35,271 bases of DNA, taken from positions 1 to 35,271 of the forward strand of contig CAZNNN010000004.1 in assembly GCA_964574405.1 (NCBI GenBank). Reading direction: 5' to 3'. Positions 21,436 to 30,268 of the stretch are shown here, piece after piece. The DNA comes from JBBAAW01 sp964574405 (GTDB lineage Bacteria; Patescibacteriota; WWE3; UBA101185; UBA10185). A model generated the notes under the pieces. It made no database searches and was not told the origin of the DNA. It saw nothing but the letters and a program-made list of their open reading frames with translations. The position numbers and the translations under genes are program-made. The stretch's first letter is position 1. Every line of letters begins with the position of its first letter.

Positions 21436-24281
21436 AGAATTTTGAACTAAATAGCGACCAAAAGAGGGCAGTTGCGCACAAAGAGGGGCCTATTATTGTG
21501 GTAGCAGGTGCTGGTACGGGAAAAACGCGCGTAATTACGGAGCGGATCAAATATCTTATCCAGGAAAAACGCATCGACTCGGATTCTATCTTAGCTCTTA
21601 CTTTCACCGAGAAGGCTGCTAACGAGATGCTGGAGAGAATTGGTGACATTATGCCCCTAGGTTATAAGGAACCGTGGGTTTCTACCTTTCATTCCTTTGC
21701 GGACAGGATTCTAAAAAAAGAAGGTTTAGAGATTGGTTTGGACATTGGTTATCAGATCCTGTCCTACCCTAAACAATGGTTGCTGGTGAGAAAGAATTTA
21801 TTTGACTTTAATTTGGGTTACTACCGTCCTTTAGGAAATCCCACAAGATTTATTTCTGCAATTTTAAAGTTTATTTCACGGTTGCAGGATGAGGGAATTG
21901 ACGAGGTGGAATTTGCTAAGTTTGTACAAAATTTCTCCAGCGAGGTAGAAGAGAAAAGAAAGTGGTTAGAACTTGCTTCATTTTATAAAAAATATCAGGA
22001 ATTAAAACTAAAATATTCTTATCTGGATTTTGGAGATTTAATTTTATGGTGCTTAAAACTTTTTTCAAGTCGTCCAAATATCCTTAAAAAATATCAAAAC
22101 CAATTTTTACACCTTATGGTGGACGAATTTCAGGACACTAATTTTGCCCAGTACCAGCTTGTAAAACTCCTTTTCCCGTTACGGGAATCCGCGAGAAGAA
22201 GTTTAATGGTAACGGGCGACGACTCACAATCGTGCTACAAATTTAGGGGAGCAGCTGTCTCCAACATCCTAGAATTTAAGGACGATTATAAAAATTGTGA
22301 AATAGTTACTTTAATCAGTAATTATAGATCTCTACAAAATATTTTAGACCCCGCATATACGCTTATACAAAATAATAATCCTGATACATTGGAATCAAAG
22401 CTTGGTATCAGTAAAAAACTAGTATCAAGTAATAAGAAAAGCAAAGTTGTCCCGCAAGTGTACGAGTTTGCCCGTTTGGACGAGGAAGTTAATTTTGTAG
22501 TTACCAAGATAGAGGAATTACTTGCCCAAGATCCGCAAATGTCGTATAAAGATGTGGCTATTTTAGCTAGAGCTAACAACCATCTGGATCCGTTTGTTCT
22601 GGCTTTGCGCGCTAAAGAAATTCCTTATCAATTGATTGGAAATCGCGGTCTGTATGATAAAGACGAGGTAAAAAATGTGCTAGCGTTTTTGCGGGTTTTG
22701 GTAAATCCTACGGACGGTGTAAGCCTGTACAGGGTTTTAAATAACCCCGTGTTTGCTATTTTACCTACAGATACTGCCAAAATTTTATCTGATTCCAAAT
22801 TTAAAAAAATTGATTTTTGGGAGTGTGTAAAAAGTTCCACCAACGCCAGCATCAAAAACTTGGTGGAGATGATTGGCGGTTTCCAAAAAGAGCTGCTTAA
22901 ATATGCGCCTTCCGGGTTTGTTTTCAAGTTGATTAACACCACCGGGATATTAGATGCCTACACTAAGAACGAGACTACGGAGAATCTCCTAGCCATTAAG
23001 AATATAAATTTGTTTTTGGATCAGGTGAAGAATTTTGAAAGCGATTATTTTAGAGACCGCAGAACTACCCCCACTATTTTGGATTACATAGAGTATTTGG
23101 ATCTTATGATAGAAGCTGGGGATAACCCAGCGCAGGCGGAAATTGAGGATATTGATACGGTTAATTTGTCCACCATTCATTCTGCCAAGGGCTTAGAATA
23201 CGAGGCAGTTTTTATGGTTAATTTGGTTTCTGGCAGATTCCCGTCACGAGAAAGGGGGGATTTAATTGAAATACCCAGTGAATTAATTAAAGAAACTTTG
23301 CCCACGGGGGATGAACATCTGCAAGAAGAGAGGCGACTTTTTTATGTGGCCATGACGCGCGCCAAAAAGCATTTATTTTTAACTTATGCTAATAATTACG
23401 GAGGCAAGCGCGATACCGCTGTTTCTGGTTTTATTTCGGAAACTGGATTAAAAGTTTCCCAAAAAGTAGCTCAAGAGCAAACCAAGGAAACGCAAACCAT
23501 GTTTGGAGTGAAGTCGCAATATAGAAAACAGCAAAATGTAGGTGGGGTATTTAGGTTGGATTATGTAAACTACACGCAAATTTCCGCGTATCAAATTTGT
23601 CCGCTAAAATATAAGTATGCGCATGTGATTAAAATTCCTACTCAACCAAGCTTTGCGCTAACTTTTGGTAACTCTATTCATTCCACTTTGCGAGAATTTC
23701 ACACTGAAGATATTTTTAACGGAAATGTAAGTTGTGAGCGGTTGTTAGAGTTGTACAAAAAAAATTGGGACGGTACGGGTTATCTTGATCCAAAACAACG
23801 GGAGCAAAGGTTTGCATCGGGTGAAAAATTTTTAAAGGAGTATTACCAAAAGGAAAAGGGTGGGAGTAAAAAAATCATTGAATTGGAAAAAACCATTAAT
23901 CTAAAGTTGGCGGGGGTTAAATTTACCGGTAGGGTTGACAGGATAGATAGGATTGATGGGAATAAAGTGGAAATTATTGATTATAAAACCGGTAAGCTAA
24001 AGGAGCAAAAAGATGTGGATAAGGATCTGCAAACTTCTTTATATGCCTGGGGGGTGCGGGAAAATTTTAACTACGAGCCGGAAATTTTAACACTTTATTT
24101 TGTGGAGGAAGTTACCAAAGTAAGTTCGCATAAAACTTTGGAGCAAATTAAAGAGCAGGTGGCTAAAACGGAGGAGGTGGTGGAGATTATGAAAAAGGGC
24201 GACTTTACGGCAACTCCGGGTTTTCACTGTGATTGGTGCGACTACAAAGACCTCTGTCCATTTGCTCAAAAAAGCCTCTAA
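21429..24281 (+). CDS. UvrD/AddA-type helicase with a C-terminal Fe-S PD-(D/E)XK nuclease domain
   Basis: 950 aa from the GTG at 21429. SF1 helicase motifs: AGAGTGKT near residue 30, VDEFQDTN, GDDSQSCYKFRG, TIHSAKGLEYEAV and YVAMTRAK. Residues ~715-950 are a RecB-like nuclease: GRVDRID (~832), IIDYKTGK (~850), and four cysteines spaced as in AddB-type iron-sulfur nucleases (C724, then C934, C937, C943: Cx2Cx5C). One protein therefore has the helicase of AddA and the Fe-S nuclease of AddB, suited to DNA end resection in recombination or degradation of foreign DNA. A longer frame opens at 21276, but that region is the secA start and the promoter; the -10 at 21417 supports the leaderless GTG at 21429. 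Confidence 0.9.
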   Translation: MAKNFELNSDQKRAVAHKEGPIIVVAGAGTGKTRVITERIKYLIQEKRIDSDSILALTFTEKAANEMLERIGDIMPLGYKEPWVSTFHSFADRILKKEGLEIGLDIGYQILSYPKQWLLVRKNLFDFNLGYYRPLGNPTRFISAILKFISRLQDEGIDEVEFAKFVQNFSSEVEEKRKWLELASFYKKYQELKLKYSYLDFGDLILWCLKLFSSRPNILKKYQNQFLHLMVDEFQDTNFAQYQLVKLLFPLRESARRSLMVTGDDSQSCYKFRGAAVSNILEFKDDYKNCEIVTLISNYRSLQNILDPAYTLIQNNNPDTLESKLGISKKLVSSNKKSKVVPQVYEFARLDEEVNFVVTKIEELLAQDPQMSYKDVAILARANNHLDPFVLALRAKEIPYQLIGNRGLYDKDEVKNVLAFLRVLVNPTDGVSLYRVLNNPVFAILPTDTAKILSDSKFKKIDFWECVKSSTNASIKNLVEMIGGFQKELLKYAPSGFVFKLINTTGILDAYTKNETTENLLAIKNINLFLDQVKNFESDYFRDRRTTPTILDYIEYLDLMIEAGDNPAQAEIEDIDTVNLSTIHSAKGLEYEAVFMVNLVSGRFPSRERGDLIEIPSELIKETLPTGDEHLQEERRLFYVAMTRAKKHLFLTYANNYGGKRDTAVSGFISETGLKVSQKVAQEQTKETQTMFGVKSQYRKQQNVGGVFRLDYVNYTQISAYQICPLKYKYAHVIKIPTQPSFALTFGNSIHSTLREFHTEDIFNGNVSCERLLELYKKNWDGTGYLDPKQREQRFASGEKFLKEYYQKEKGGSKKIIELEKTINLKLAGVKFTGRVDRIDRIDGNKVEIIDYKTGKLKEQKDVDKDLQTSLYAWGVRENFNYEPEILTLYFVEEVTKVSSHKTLEQIKEQVAKTEEVVEIMKKGDFTATPGFHCDWCDYKDLCPFAQKSL

Positions 24282-24282
24282 A

Positions 24283-24344
24283 TCCCTCAATTTGCCATAA
24301 TTGGAGGAGTTGGACTCCCTTAATTTGACTAAATTGGAGGAATT
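24283..24344. promoter_or_regulatory. Tandem imperfect dyads upstream of the DUF4143 ATPase
   Basis: Two copies, 24283-24311 and 24316-24344, of TCCCTnAATTTG-N3-4-AATTGGAGGA, 33 bp apart (17 of 20 core bases identical). Each copy is roughly self-complementary (TCCCTnAATT against AATTGGAGGA). Copy 2 spans the -35 of the ATPase promoter, as an operator would. Confidence 0.5.
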
Positions 24345-24353
24345 GTGTATACT
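24325..24353 (+). promoter_or_regulatory. Promoter of the DUF4143 ATPase gene
   Basis: TTGACT (24325-24330), 17 bp, TATACT (24348-24353), with predicted start ~24360, just before the ATG at 24363. The in-frame GTG at 24345 lies upstream of this start and so is not used. Confidence 0.7.
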
Positions 24354-24362
24354 GTACCAACT

Positions 24363-25487
24363 ATGATACAGAGGAAAATTAACATCCAGGAACACTTAGA
24401 ACCTAACAAAGTCTTAATTATATACGGTCCGAGACAGGTGGGAAAAACCACTTTGGTAAACGAATTTTTAAAAATAACTAACCTACCGTATAAATTTTTT
24501 ACCGGCGACGATTTAGAATTTTCTAAAGATTTTGCGCAGTGCGACATGGGGTTTATTAAAAAACTATTGGGAAATACCCAACTATTAGTTGTTGACGAAG
24601 CTCACAAGATTGAAAATATCGGTAGAGCTCTTAAACTAACTGTGGATACAATACCGGGCATTTATGTTATATCTACCGGGTCGTCTTCTTTTGACCTTTC
24701 TAATGCAACCGACGAGCCTCTAACAGGTAGGAAAAATGTGGTTCATCTGTACCCCTTGTCCTTAGGCGAGATCACGAGTACTTTTGGTGAGTACGAGGTG
24801 GGTAGAACATTAAACGATTACTTAATTTACGGAATGTATCCTAATGTAATTACCTATCCCACCTACGATCAAAAACGCAATAGAATTACAGAAATTGCCA
24901 ACGCTTATTTGATTAAAGACATTTTAGAGTTTGATAAAGTTAAAAAATCAAAGGTAGTGATAGATTTATTAAAACTCCTAGCTTTTCAAATAGGTAACGA
25001 AGTCTCCACCAAGGAGTTAGCGGACAATTTGGGGTTGGACGGTAAAACTGTAAAACGCTATTTAGATCTTTTAGAAAAATCCTTTGTCGTTATGCAACTC
25101 ACGGGTTTTTCCAGAAATTTACGGAGTGAGATTAACAAGATGAGTAAGTATTATTTTTACGACTTGGGGATACGAAATGCCCTGATTGCTAACTTTAATA
25201 GTGTTGATCTACGCGACGATGTAGGACATCTTTGGGAAAATTTTGCCATTATGGAGAGAATTAAAGCTAACTCATACAATAAGGTTTATACAAATTATTA
25301 TTTCTGGAGAACATATGAACAAAAAGAGATAGACCTTGTAGAGGAGCGTGGAGGTAACTTGTATGGGTACGAGATGAAGTGGTCAAACGAGAAGATTAAA
25401 GCACCAGAGGAATGGTTAACTACTTACGCTAACGCATCTTATGAAGTAATTACGTCCAATAATTATCAGGAATTTTTATTGAAGTAG
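24363..25487 (+). CDS. AAA-type ATPase with DUF4143 nuclease-like C-terminus
   Basis: 374 aa from the ATG at 24363. Walker A GPRQVGKT (residues 22-29), Walker B LLVVDEAHK (D78/E79), sensor STGSSSFDL. The C-terminal half is DUF4143: a winged-helix part (STKELADNLGLDGKTVKRYL), YFYDLGIRNALI, GHLWENFAI, and EIDLVEERGG...YEMKWS, which resembles the EID-ExK of PD-(D/E)XK nucleases. This family is abundant and variable in prokaryotes; the function is not established, with roles in DNA handling or defence proposed. It has its own promoter and tandem dyads, so it is probably regulated, possibly by itself through the winged helix. The next gene is convergent. Confidence 0.88.
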   Translation: MIQRKINIQEHLEPNKVLIIYGPRQVGKTTLVNEFLKITNLPYKFFTGDDLEFSKDFAQCDMGFIKKLLGNTQLLVVDEAHKIENIGRALKLTVDTIPGIYVISTGSSSFDLSNATDEPLTGRKNVVHLYPLSLGEITSTFGEYEVGRTLNDYLIYGMYPNVITYPTYDQKRNRITEIANAYLIKDILEFDKVKKSKVVIDLLKLLAFQIGNEVSTKELADNLGLDGKTVKRYLDLLEKSFVVMQLTGFSRNLRSEINKMSKYYFYDLGIRNALIANFNSVDLRDDVGHLWENFAIMERIKANSYNKVYTNYYFWRTYEQKEIDLVEERGGNLYGYEMKWSNEKIKAPEEWLTTYANASYEVITSNNYQEFLLK

Positions 25488-25543
25488 TCGGTACATCCTA
25501 CAAAGCTTGGTCTTAGTTTATATCGAGTCGGTTTAGAACCCTT

Positions 25544-26467
25544 TTAAAGAGGGATAGCGGAATTGTAAAGACGGGAGAGAAATTTTAGGACCAATGAATA
25601 ATATTTTATTTGTGGATAGGGGAAAGCTGCTTCAATCCCGCCAAAGCGCTCTTTAAAGTGTGAAAATCCGCCCCAAGTTTTAGTAAAGGAGGGAAAGCGT
25701 TTATCATCTCTGCCTTCCAGGTCTAAAAATTTATAACCGCACGACTTTAAATATAGGATAGATTCCCACAAAAGTAGGTAGCCAAATTTGGTTTTTCTAC
25801 CTTCTTCCGAAGTTCCGCCGTGCATAAACCAAACATTGCCATTAAAGCCCAGAAACATTTTTGCTCCTTGAATTACACCATCGGAGTTTTTTACTACAGC
25901 AAAGTGGCATTCCGAACCCCAAAGGTTAATTTTGGTTTTTAAATCGTCAAAACTTGGGACAAAGAATTTTTGTTTGATAGCCGTATCTTTTAAAGCCGGA
26001 TAAACTTGAGATAGTAGATCAATGCTGGGATTGCTGTAAAAATCTACATGTCCCTCCTCTCTTTTGGCTCTGTTGATGGAGTATTTGGCACTACGGCTAA
26101 GGTCACTATGTAAAGTTTCTACATCGTGTTGTAGGTCAATAAAAATGGTGGACGGAGGGCATAGAGGCGATTGACTAATTTTGCAGTGTGCTCGGGTTAA
26201 CTCGTCAACGCCTTGTTCCAGTGAAGGCTCAAGCTTAACAAACGCAAATTTATTATCAATAGCGAGGTCGTCGATGTTTTTTAAGTTGTCCGTGGTTAAA
26301 TTTGCAGGTCTTTGCATTTTAGCAATGGTTAAAGGTCCGGCTTGGCGTGAGTAAATGTTTTTGCAGTCGCCCAAAGAGTGTTTTTGCCACCCCAAATACT
26401 TAAGGTACTCGCCCCACTGTGGAGATTGCCTAAGATCAATTATCTGATTAATTTTAGAATTTTCCAT
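25544..26467 (-). CDS. FemAB-family aminoacyltransferase, second copy
   Basis: 307 aa, two GNAT-like halves typical of FemX/FemAB peptide ligases, which add amino acids from aminoacyl-tRNA to the lipid II stem peptide. Conserved parts are STIFIDLQHDVE, SRSAKYSINRAKRE, LFLGFNGNVWFMHGGTSEEG, LLLWESILYL and the end motif FKERFGG. It overlaps the first FemAB gene by 28 bp at its 5' end, so it is translationally coupled. The two copies differ enough to act at different positions of a cross-bridge. Substrate amino acids cannot be inferred. Confidence 0.85.
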   Translation of the reverse strand: MENSKINQIIDLRQSPQWGEYLKYLGWQKHSLGDCKNIYSRQAGPLTIAKMQRPANLTTDNLKNIDDLAIDNKFAFVKLEPSLEQGVDELTRAHCKISQSPLCPPSTIFIDLQHDVETLHSDLSRSAKYSINRAKREEGHVDFYSNPSIDLLSQVYPALKDTAIKQKFFVPSFDDLKTKINLWGSECHFAVVKNSDGVIQGAKMFLGFNGNVWFMHGGTSEEGRKTKFGYLLLWESILYLKSCGYKFLDLEGRDDKRFPSFTKTWGGFSHFKERFGGIEAAFPYPQIKYYSLVLKFLSRLYNSAIPL

Positions 26468-27381
26468 CTTATATTATTAGCAAGATTAAACATTTTATAA
26501 ACTTTAGCGTTAATTACCAAGTCATACGAATCCATAAATTCCGTAAGTTTTCCGCCAAATTTAAGTTTAAAGTTGGTAAAGCCCCACCAAGGGTCGGTTT
26601 GGTCGTTAAGGTTTTTACACGCACCCCACATATCAAAAGAAGTACAGCCAAGTTCCTTGCCAAATTTTATAGTTTCCCAGCCAAGAAGATTGCTAGGAAA
26701 TAGATTTTGCAATTTGTCCGAGGATCCTCCGTAAGGGTAATAAAGTACCTGGTTGTGGGAAAAAAGCATCCAGGAGGAAAGCGCCTCACCGTTAAATTTA
26801 GCACTTAGTATGTGGCACATGCCTTTGGGGGAGAGGGTTTCCCAGATTTTTTGATAGTAGTGTTTGGGGTGAATGTAATATTTTTGTCTTAAGGAAGTGG
26901 CGTAAAGGAGCTCAAAAAAAGTTTCAAAGCCATCCAGGTTTTTGGCTTTTTCTATTAGTATGCCATTTTTTTGCGCCAATTTCATGTTGTAGCGATGCTT
27001 TGGGTGGAGGTTTTTTAAAAGTTCTTCTTCGGTTTTGGTTAAATCCAAAATTACGGTACTAGAGGCAAAGGTTTCTTTGGGTGACTTAATACAGCGATCC
27101 TGGAAAAGCATTTCCGCGTTTTTTGCCTCGGGTGAGCCTTTTACCACATTAGGCACATCAAAGTTTATACTCACGCAATTTTGGGATTTTAATGATTCTT
27201 CAAGCCTACCCCAGTCAATGGCAAATGGATTAACCTTTGGCGAGTACGCCACAAAATAGGGCGAAAAGGGTATTTGATGCTTGGAATAAAAAACTTCTCC
27301 GCATCGCACGGTCGGTGTACCGTAAGCACTTTTAAACTCCGCCCATTCCTGTGTTTGAACTATGTGATTGGTAGTTTGCAT
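26440..27381 (-). CDS. FemAB-family aminoacyltransferase, first copy
   Basis: 313 aa with the same fold as its downstream partner: STVILDLTKTEEELL, LHPKHRYNMKLAQKNG, SSWMLFSHNQVLYYPYGGSS, NLLGWETIKFGKELG, WWGFTNFKLKFGG. It should act in the cytoplasm on lipid-linked peptidoglycan precursors. It is the first gene of the pair, with TATAAT at minus 27402-27397 and GAGGA (27389-27385) close to the ATG, so unlike most first genes here it has a short leader with a ribosome-binding site. Confidence 0.87.
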   Translation of the reverse strand: MQTTNHIVQTQEWAEFKSAYGTPTVRCGEVFYSKHQIPFSPYFVAYSPKVNPFAIDWGRLEESLKSQNCVSINFDVPNVVKGSPEAKNAEMLFQDRCIKSPKETFASSTVILDLTKTEEELLKNLHPKHRYNMKLAQKNGILIEKAKNLDGFETFFELLYATSLRQKYYIHPKHYYQKIWETLSPKGMCHILSAKFNGEALSSWMLFSHNQVLYYPYGGSSDKLQNLFPSNLLGWETIKFGKELGCTSFDMWGACKNLNDQTDPWWGFTNFKLKFGGKLTEFMDSYDLVINAKVYKMFNLANNIRWKILKLIR

Positions 27382-27384
27382 AAA

Positions 27385-27402
27385 TCCTCAATATGTATTA
27401 TA
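27385..27402 (-). promoter_or_regulatory. -10 and ribosome-binding site of the FemAB pair
   Basis: TATAAT (27402-27397) with predicted start ~27390, leader ~9 nt, GAGGA three nt before the ATG at 27381. The -35 is weak (TTGCGG at 16 bp). Confidence 0.5.
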
Positions 27403-27465
27403 AATTAAAGTATCAATTCCGCAATATAGCGGGGTTAGATAGAGACCGGCGGTTTGTTTAGAAAG

Positions 27466-27515
27466 CGAGCCGCTTAAAGGGCTCGTGGTCGACAAAAAAT
27501 GGCTTCGAGCCCTTT
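27466..27515 (-). terminator. Terminator-like region with three interchangeable hairpin arms after rsmA
   Basis: Arms are CGAGCC (27466-27471), AAAGGGCTCG (27476-27485) and CGAGCCCTTT (27506-27515). The middle arm can pair with the third (10 bp, 20-nt loop) or with the first (6 bp, 8-nt loop). It begins at the rsmA stop on the minus strand. U-tracts are short on both sides. Confidence 0.5.
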
Positions 27516-28288
27516 TACTTGCTTTCCGTAAAAATTTGAATGTATTTATTCGATCCATAATTTTGGGCGCGGTTTGTGCCGTCGAAATGGTATTTTTCCA
27601 GCTCTTCCTTAGTGAAAACTTTATTGAGCATTTTGCGGGGATGCGAAAAAACACGGTGGAGGAATTTCTCGTAACGGGAAATGTCTTGGGAAGTCAAACC
27701 GGATGGTCTCCTTGTAAGCTTTATAACTGCACCGTCTACTTTAGGAATAGGAGAAAATAAATTTTTATCCACAATTTTTAGAATTTCCGTTGTATAAAAG
27801 GTTTGCACAAAAACAGAAAGATAGTTTGAATCAGGAACTTGTTTGCAGATTTTTTGCGCCACTTCTTTTTGAATTAAAAACACGCAGGTTTTTGGCATGG
27901 GTTCGGTTTTTATTAATCTATGCAAGAGAGGTGAGGTAATGTTGTAGGGTAGCGAGCCGATTAGCTTTAAACGGGCGTTTTCTGGTATCTTAAAATCGTC
28001 CAGCAAATTTAAAATGTTAGCGTTTACAATTTTTACATATTCGCTTTCCACTATCTTTGACTTTAGAATGGGAATCAAGTCGACATCAAATTCCACAGCA
28101 GTAAGGTGCGCTTGTTTGGATTTACAAATAGATGCTAACGACTCTGTTAACCCGCCCATGCCACTGCCGATTTCTATAATTTGATCGCCGTTAATAACAT
28201 TGACGCTTTCCACCATTAACCGAGCGACTGTTTGATCTTGAAGGAAGTTTTGCCCCAGGGCTTTTTTTGCTCTCACAGTTTCTACCAT
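27515..28288 (-). CDS. rsmA: 16S rRNA dimethyladenosine transferase RsmA (KsgA)
   Basis: 257 aa. KALGQNFLQD start motif, SAM-binding EIGSGMGG (residues 39-46), and motif IV GSLPYNIT (111-118). Most KsgA proteins have NLPY there; this one has Ser112 in place of Asn, a change tolerated in the wider N6-adenine methyltransferase family ([NDS]-x-P-Y/F). RsmA dimethylates two adjacent adenines near the 3' end of 16S rRNA late in 30S assembly. The C-terminal helical domain is intact. It overlaps the helicase gene by 7 bp and has AGGAG 9 nt upstream, so the two form an operon. Confidence 0.95.
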   Translation of the reverse strand: MVETVRAKKALGQNFLQDQTVARLMVESVNVINGDQIIEIGSGMGGLTESLASICKSKQAHLTAVEFDVDLIPILKSKIVESEYVKIVNANILNLLDDFKIPENARLKLIGSLPYNITSPLLHRLIKTEPMPKTCVFLIQKEVAQKICKQVPDSNYLSVFVQTFYTTEILKIVDKNLFSPIPKVDGAVIKLTRRPSGLTSQDISRYEKFLHRVFSHPRKMLNKVFTKEELEKYHFDGTNRAQNYGSNKYIQIFTESK

Positions 28289-30237
28289 GAAAAATTTCTC
28301 CTATCGATGTCTAGCGTATTTAAATACTCATCCAGATTCTTATTAAAAGATTTTTTATGCGTCATAGGTAAAGAGGGTTTCTTGCTCTTAATTATTTTTA
28401 ACATCTCTTTAGGAATTTCGGCTAAAAATCTGCTAGGCGGATTAGACTGAATACTCCCAAAATACATTCTCAAACCTGCATTGCTAAAATAAAGTTTCTC
28501 CATAGCGCGCGTTACCGCCACATAGCAAAGTCGGCGTTCTTCTTCCAATTCTGCCACTTCTCCTAAAGATTGCGCATGCGGGAAAAGCCCCTCCTCCATT
28601 CCTACAATAAACACAACGGGAAATTCCAAACCTTTGGCAGAATGGATCGTCATGAGAGAAACAAAGTTTTTATCCGTTTCACTTTTGCGACCAGGTTTAT
28701 CCGAGCTTTCAATTAGTGCCACATTTTCCAAAAACTCTTCCAAATTTACAAATTCCGAGGCTACGCTTCTTAATTCTTTAATATTTTCAATTCTGGAAAG
28801 CGCCTCGTCTGAGCCGTCGTTTAGGTATTCCAGATACTGGGTAACTTTTATAATTTCGTCCATAGATTCTAAAGTGGATCTTTCCGGCGACTTTTCTATC
28901 CAGTCGTCAAAGGGCAGTTTAGTTTTGGTTACAATTTCTTCCAATACCCATTTGTTATTTTTGAGTATCTCTCTAGATTTATCTCCAATACCTTTTGGAG
29001 GAACATTAATTATTCTTTCCCATGATACTGAATCCTTTGGGTTATGCGTTACGCGCAAATAAGCAACAACATCCTTAATTTCTTTGCGGGCGTAAAATTT
29101 GAGTCCGCCGTAAATTCTGTACGGAATGTTGTTTCGCATAAGCGATTCTTCCATGCTTCTGGACTGCGCGTTAGTTCTGTATAAAATAGCAAAATCTTTA
29201 TACGAGCGATTGGCTTTGGTAATTTCTTCACAAATAAATTTGGCCTCGTCCTTTTCACTTTCCGCGGTGTAATAAAAGGGCATATCTCCTGAACCTTTAT
29301 CCGTCCACAAATTTAAAGCAATGTGCGAAGTATTATTTTTAATAATATGTTTTGCCGTGTTTAAAATATTTTGCGTGGAGCGGTAGTTTTGTTCTAAATG
29401 ATAAATCTGTGCATCCGGGTAGTCTTTTTGGAAATTTAGAATGTTTCGGTAATCCGCGCCCCTAAAGCTATAAATGGCTTGTGACATGTCGCCCACTACA
29501 TACAGATTATGACTTTCTTGTGAGAGTAGTTTGGTAATTTGATACTGCGCTTTGTTAGTGTCTTGATATTCGTCAACCATAAGAAACCCAAACTGGGTTC
29601 GATATTTTTCCAAAGTTTCTGGTGATGCTTTAAACAGGTTTACCACCTCAAAAAGGAGATCGTCAAAGTCCAAAGCGTTATTGTTAGATAGGGTTTGTTG
29701 GTAGCGGGGATATATTTGCGCCACGGTTTTTTGAAAAATTCCTCTAGCATACGCGTGGTATTGCCCGTGGGAAATAAGCTCGTTTTTGGCACTGGAGATG
29801 GTAGAAAGTACTGCTCTTGGGCTAGTTGTTTTTGGGTCAAGACCTAATTCTTTTACAATATTTTTAACTATCGACTCGGAATCATCGGTGTCATAAATTA
29901 AAAAGTTGGGAGAAATGCGGTTGTTTTTACCGTCTTTTTTTAGGATTCGCACGCAGATAGAGTGAAAAGTTCCGCACCAGTAGAGCGATTCCGATGCGTC
30001 TAGTAGCTTATCAACTCTAGTTTTCATTTCAGTTGACGCCTTATTGGTAAAAGTTACGCATAAAATTTTTTCTGGTGATACTTTGTGTTCCTTAATCAAA
30101 TAGGCAACTCTATGAGTAAGTACGCGCGTTTTTCCGCTTCCTGGACCTGCCACCACTAAAGCCGGACCTATAAAATGCCTTACTGCCTTTATTTGTTGGG
30201 GATTTAGATCTGTTTCCGCAAAGTTTTGCACATGCAA
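28282..30237 (-). CDS. pcrA: UvrD/PcrA-type DNA helicase
   Basis: 651 aa, a compact SF1A helicase (PcrA is usually ~720). Motifs: Q motif LNPQQIKAV, GPGSGKT, VDEYQDTN, GDMSQAIYSFRGAD, TIHSAKGLEFPVV and YVAVTRAMEKLY. It unwinds 3'-5' in repair and clears stalled replication. It has no nuclease domain, in contrast to the paralogue at 21429. The C-terminus is short and basic after motif VI (KPSLPMTHKKSFNKNL). Its promoter is back to back with miaB; the ATG at 30237 lies only 4 nt after the -10. Confidence 0.94.
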   Translation of the reverse strand: MHVQNFAETDLNPQQIKAVRHFIGPALVVAGPGSGKTRVLTHRVAYLIKEHKVSPEKILCVTFTNKASTEMKTRVDKLLDASESLYWCGTFHSICVRILKKDGKNNRISPNFLIYDTDDSESIVKNIVKELGLDPKTTSPRAVLSTISSAKNELISHGQYHAYARGIFQKTVAQIYPRYQQTLSNNNALDFDDLLFEVVNLFKASPETLEKYRTQFGFLMVDEYQDTNKAQYQITKLLSQESHNLYVVGDMSQAIYSFRGADYRNILNFQKDYPDAQIYHLEQNYRSTQNILNTAKHIIKNNTSHIALNLWTDKGSGDMPFYYTAESEKDEAKFICEEITKANRSYKDFAILYRTNAQSRSMEESLMRNNIPYRIYGGLKFYARKEIKDVVAYLRVTHNPKDSVSWERIINVPPKGIGDKSREILKNNKWVLEEIVTKTKLPFDDWIEKSPERSTLESMDEIIKVTQYLEYLNDGSDEALSRIENIKELRSVASEFVNLEEFLENVALIESSDKPGRKSETDKNFVSLMTIHSAKGLEFPVVFIVGMEEGLFPHAQSLGEVAELEEERRLCYVAVTRAMEKLYFSNAGLRMYFGSIQSNPPSRFLAEIPKEMLKIIKSKKPSLPMTHKKSFNKNLDEYLNTLDIDRRNFSW

Positions 30238-30258
30238 ATCATACCACCTTGGTATAAT
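30238..30258. promoter_or_regulatory. Symmetric divergent extended -10 promoters, pcrA (-) and miaB (+)
   Basis: The dyad ATACCA-CCT-TGGTAT (30241-30255) forms both extended -10s: TGG-TATAAT on plus (30250-30258) and TGG-TATGAT on minus (30246-30238). Only 9 bp separate the two hexamers. Neither has a good -35. Confidence 0.65.
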
Positions 30259-30268
30259 TCTCTAACTT

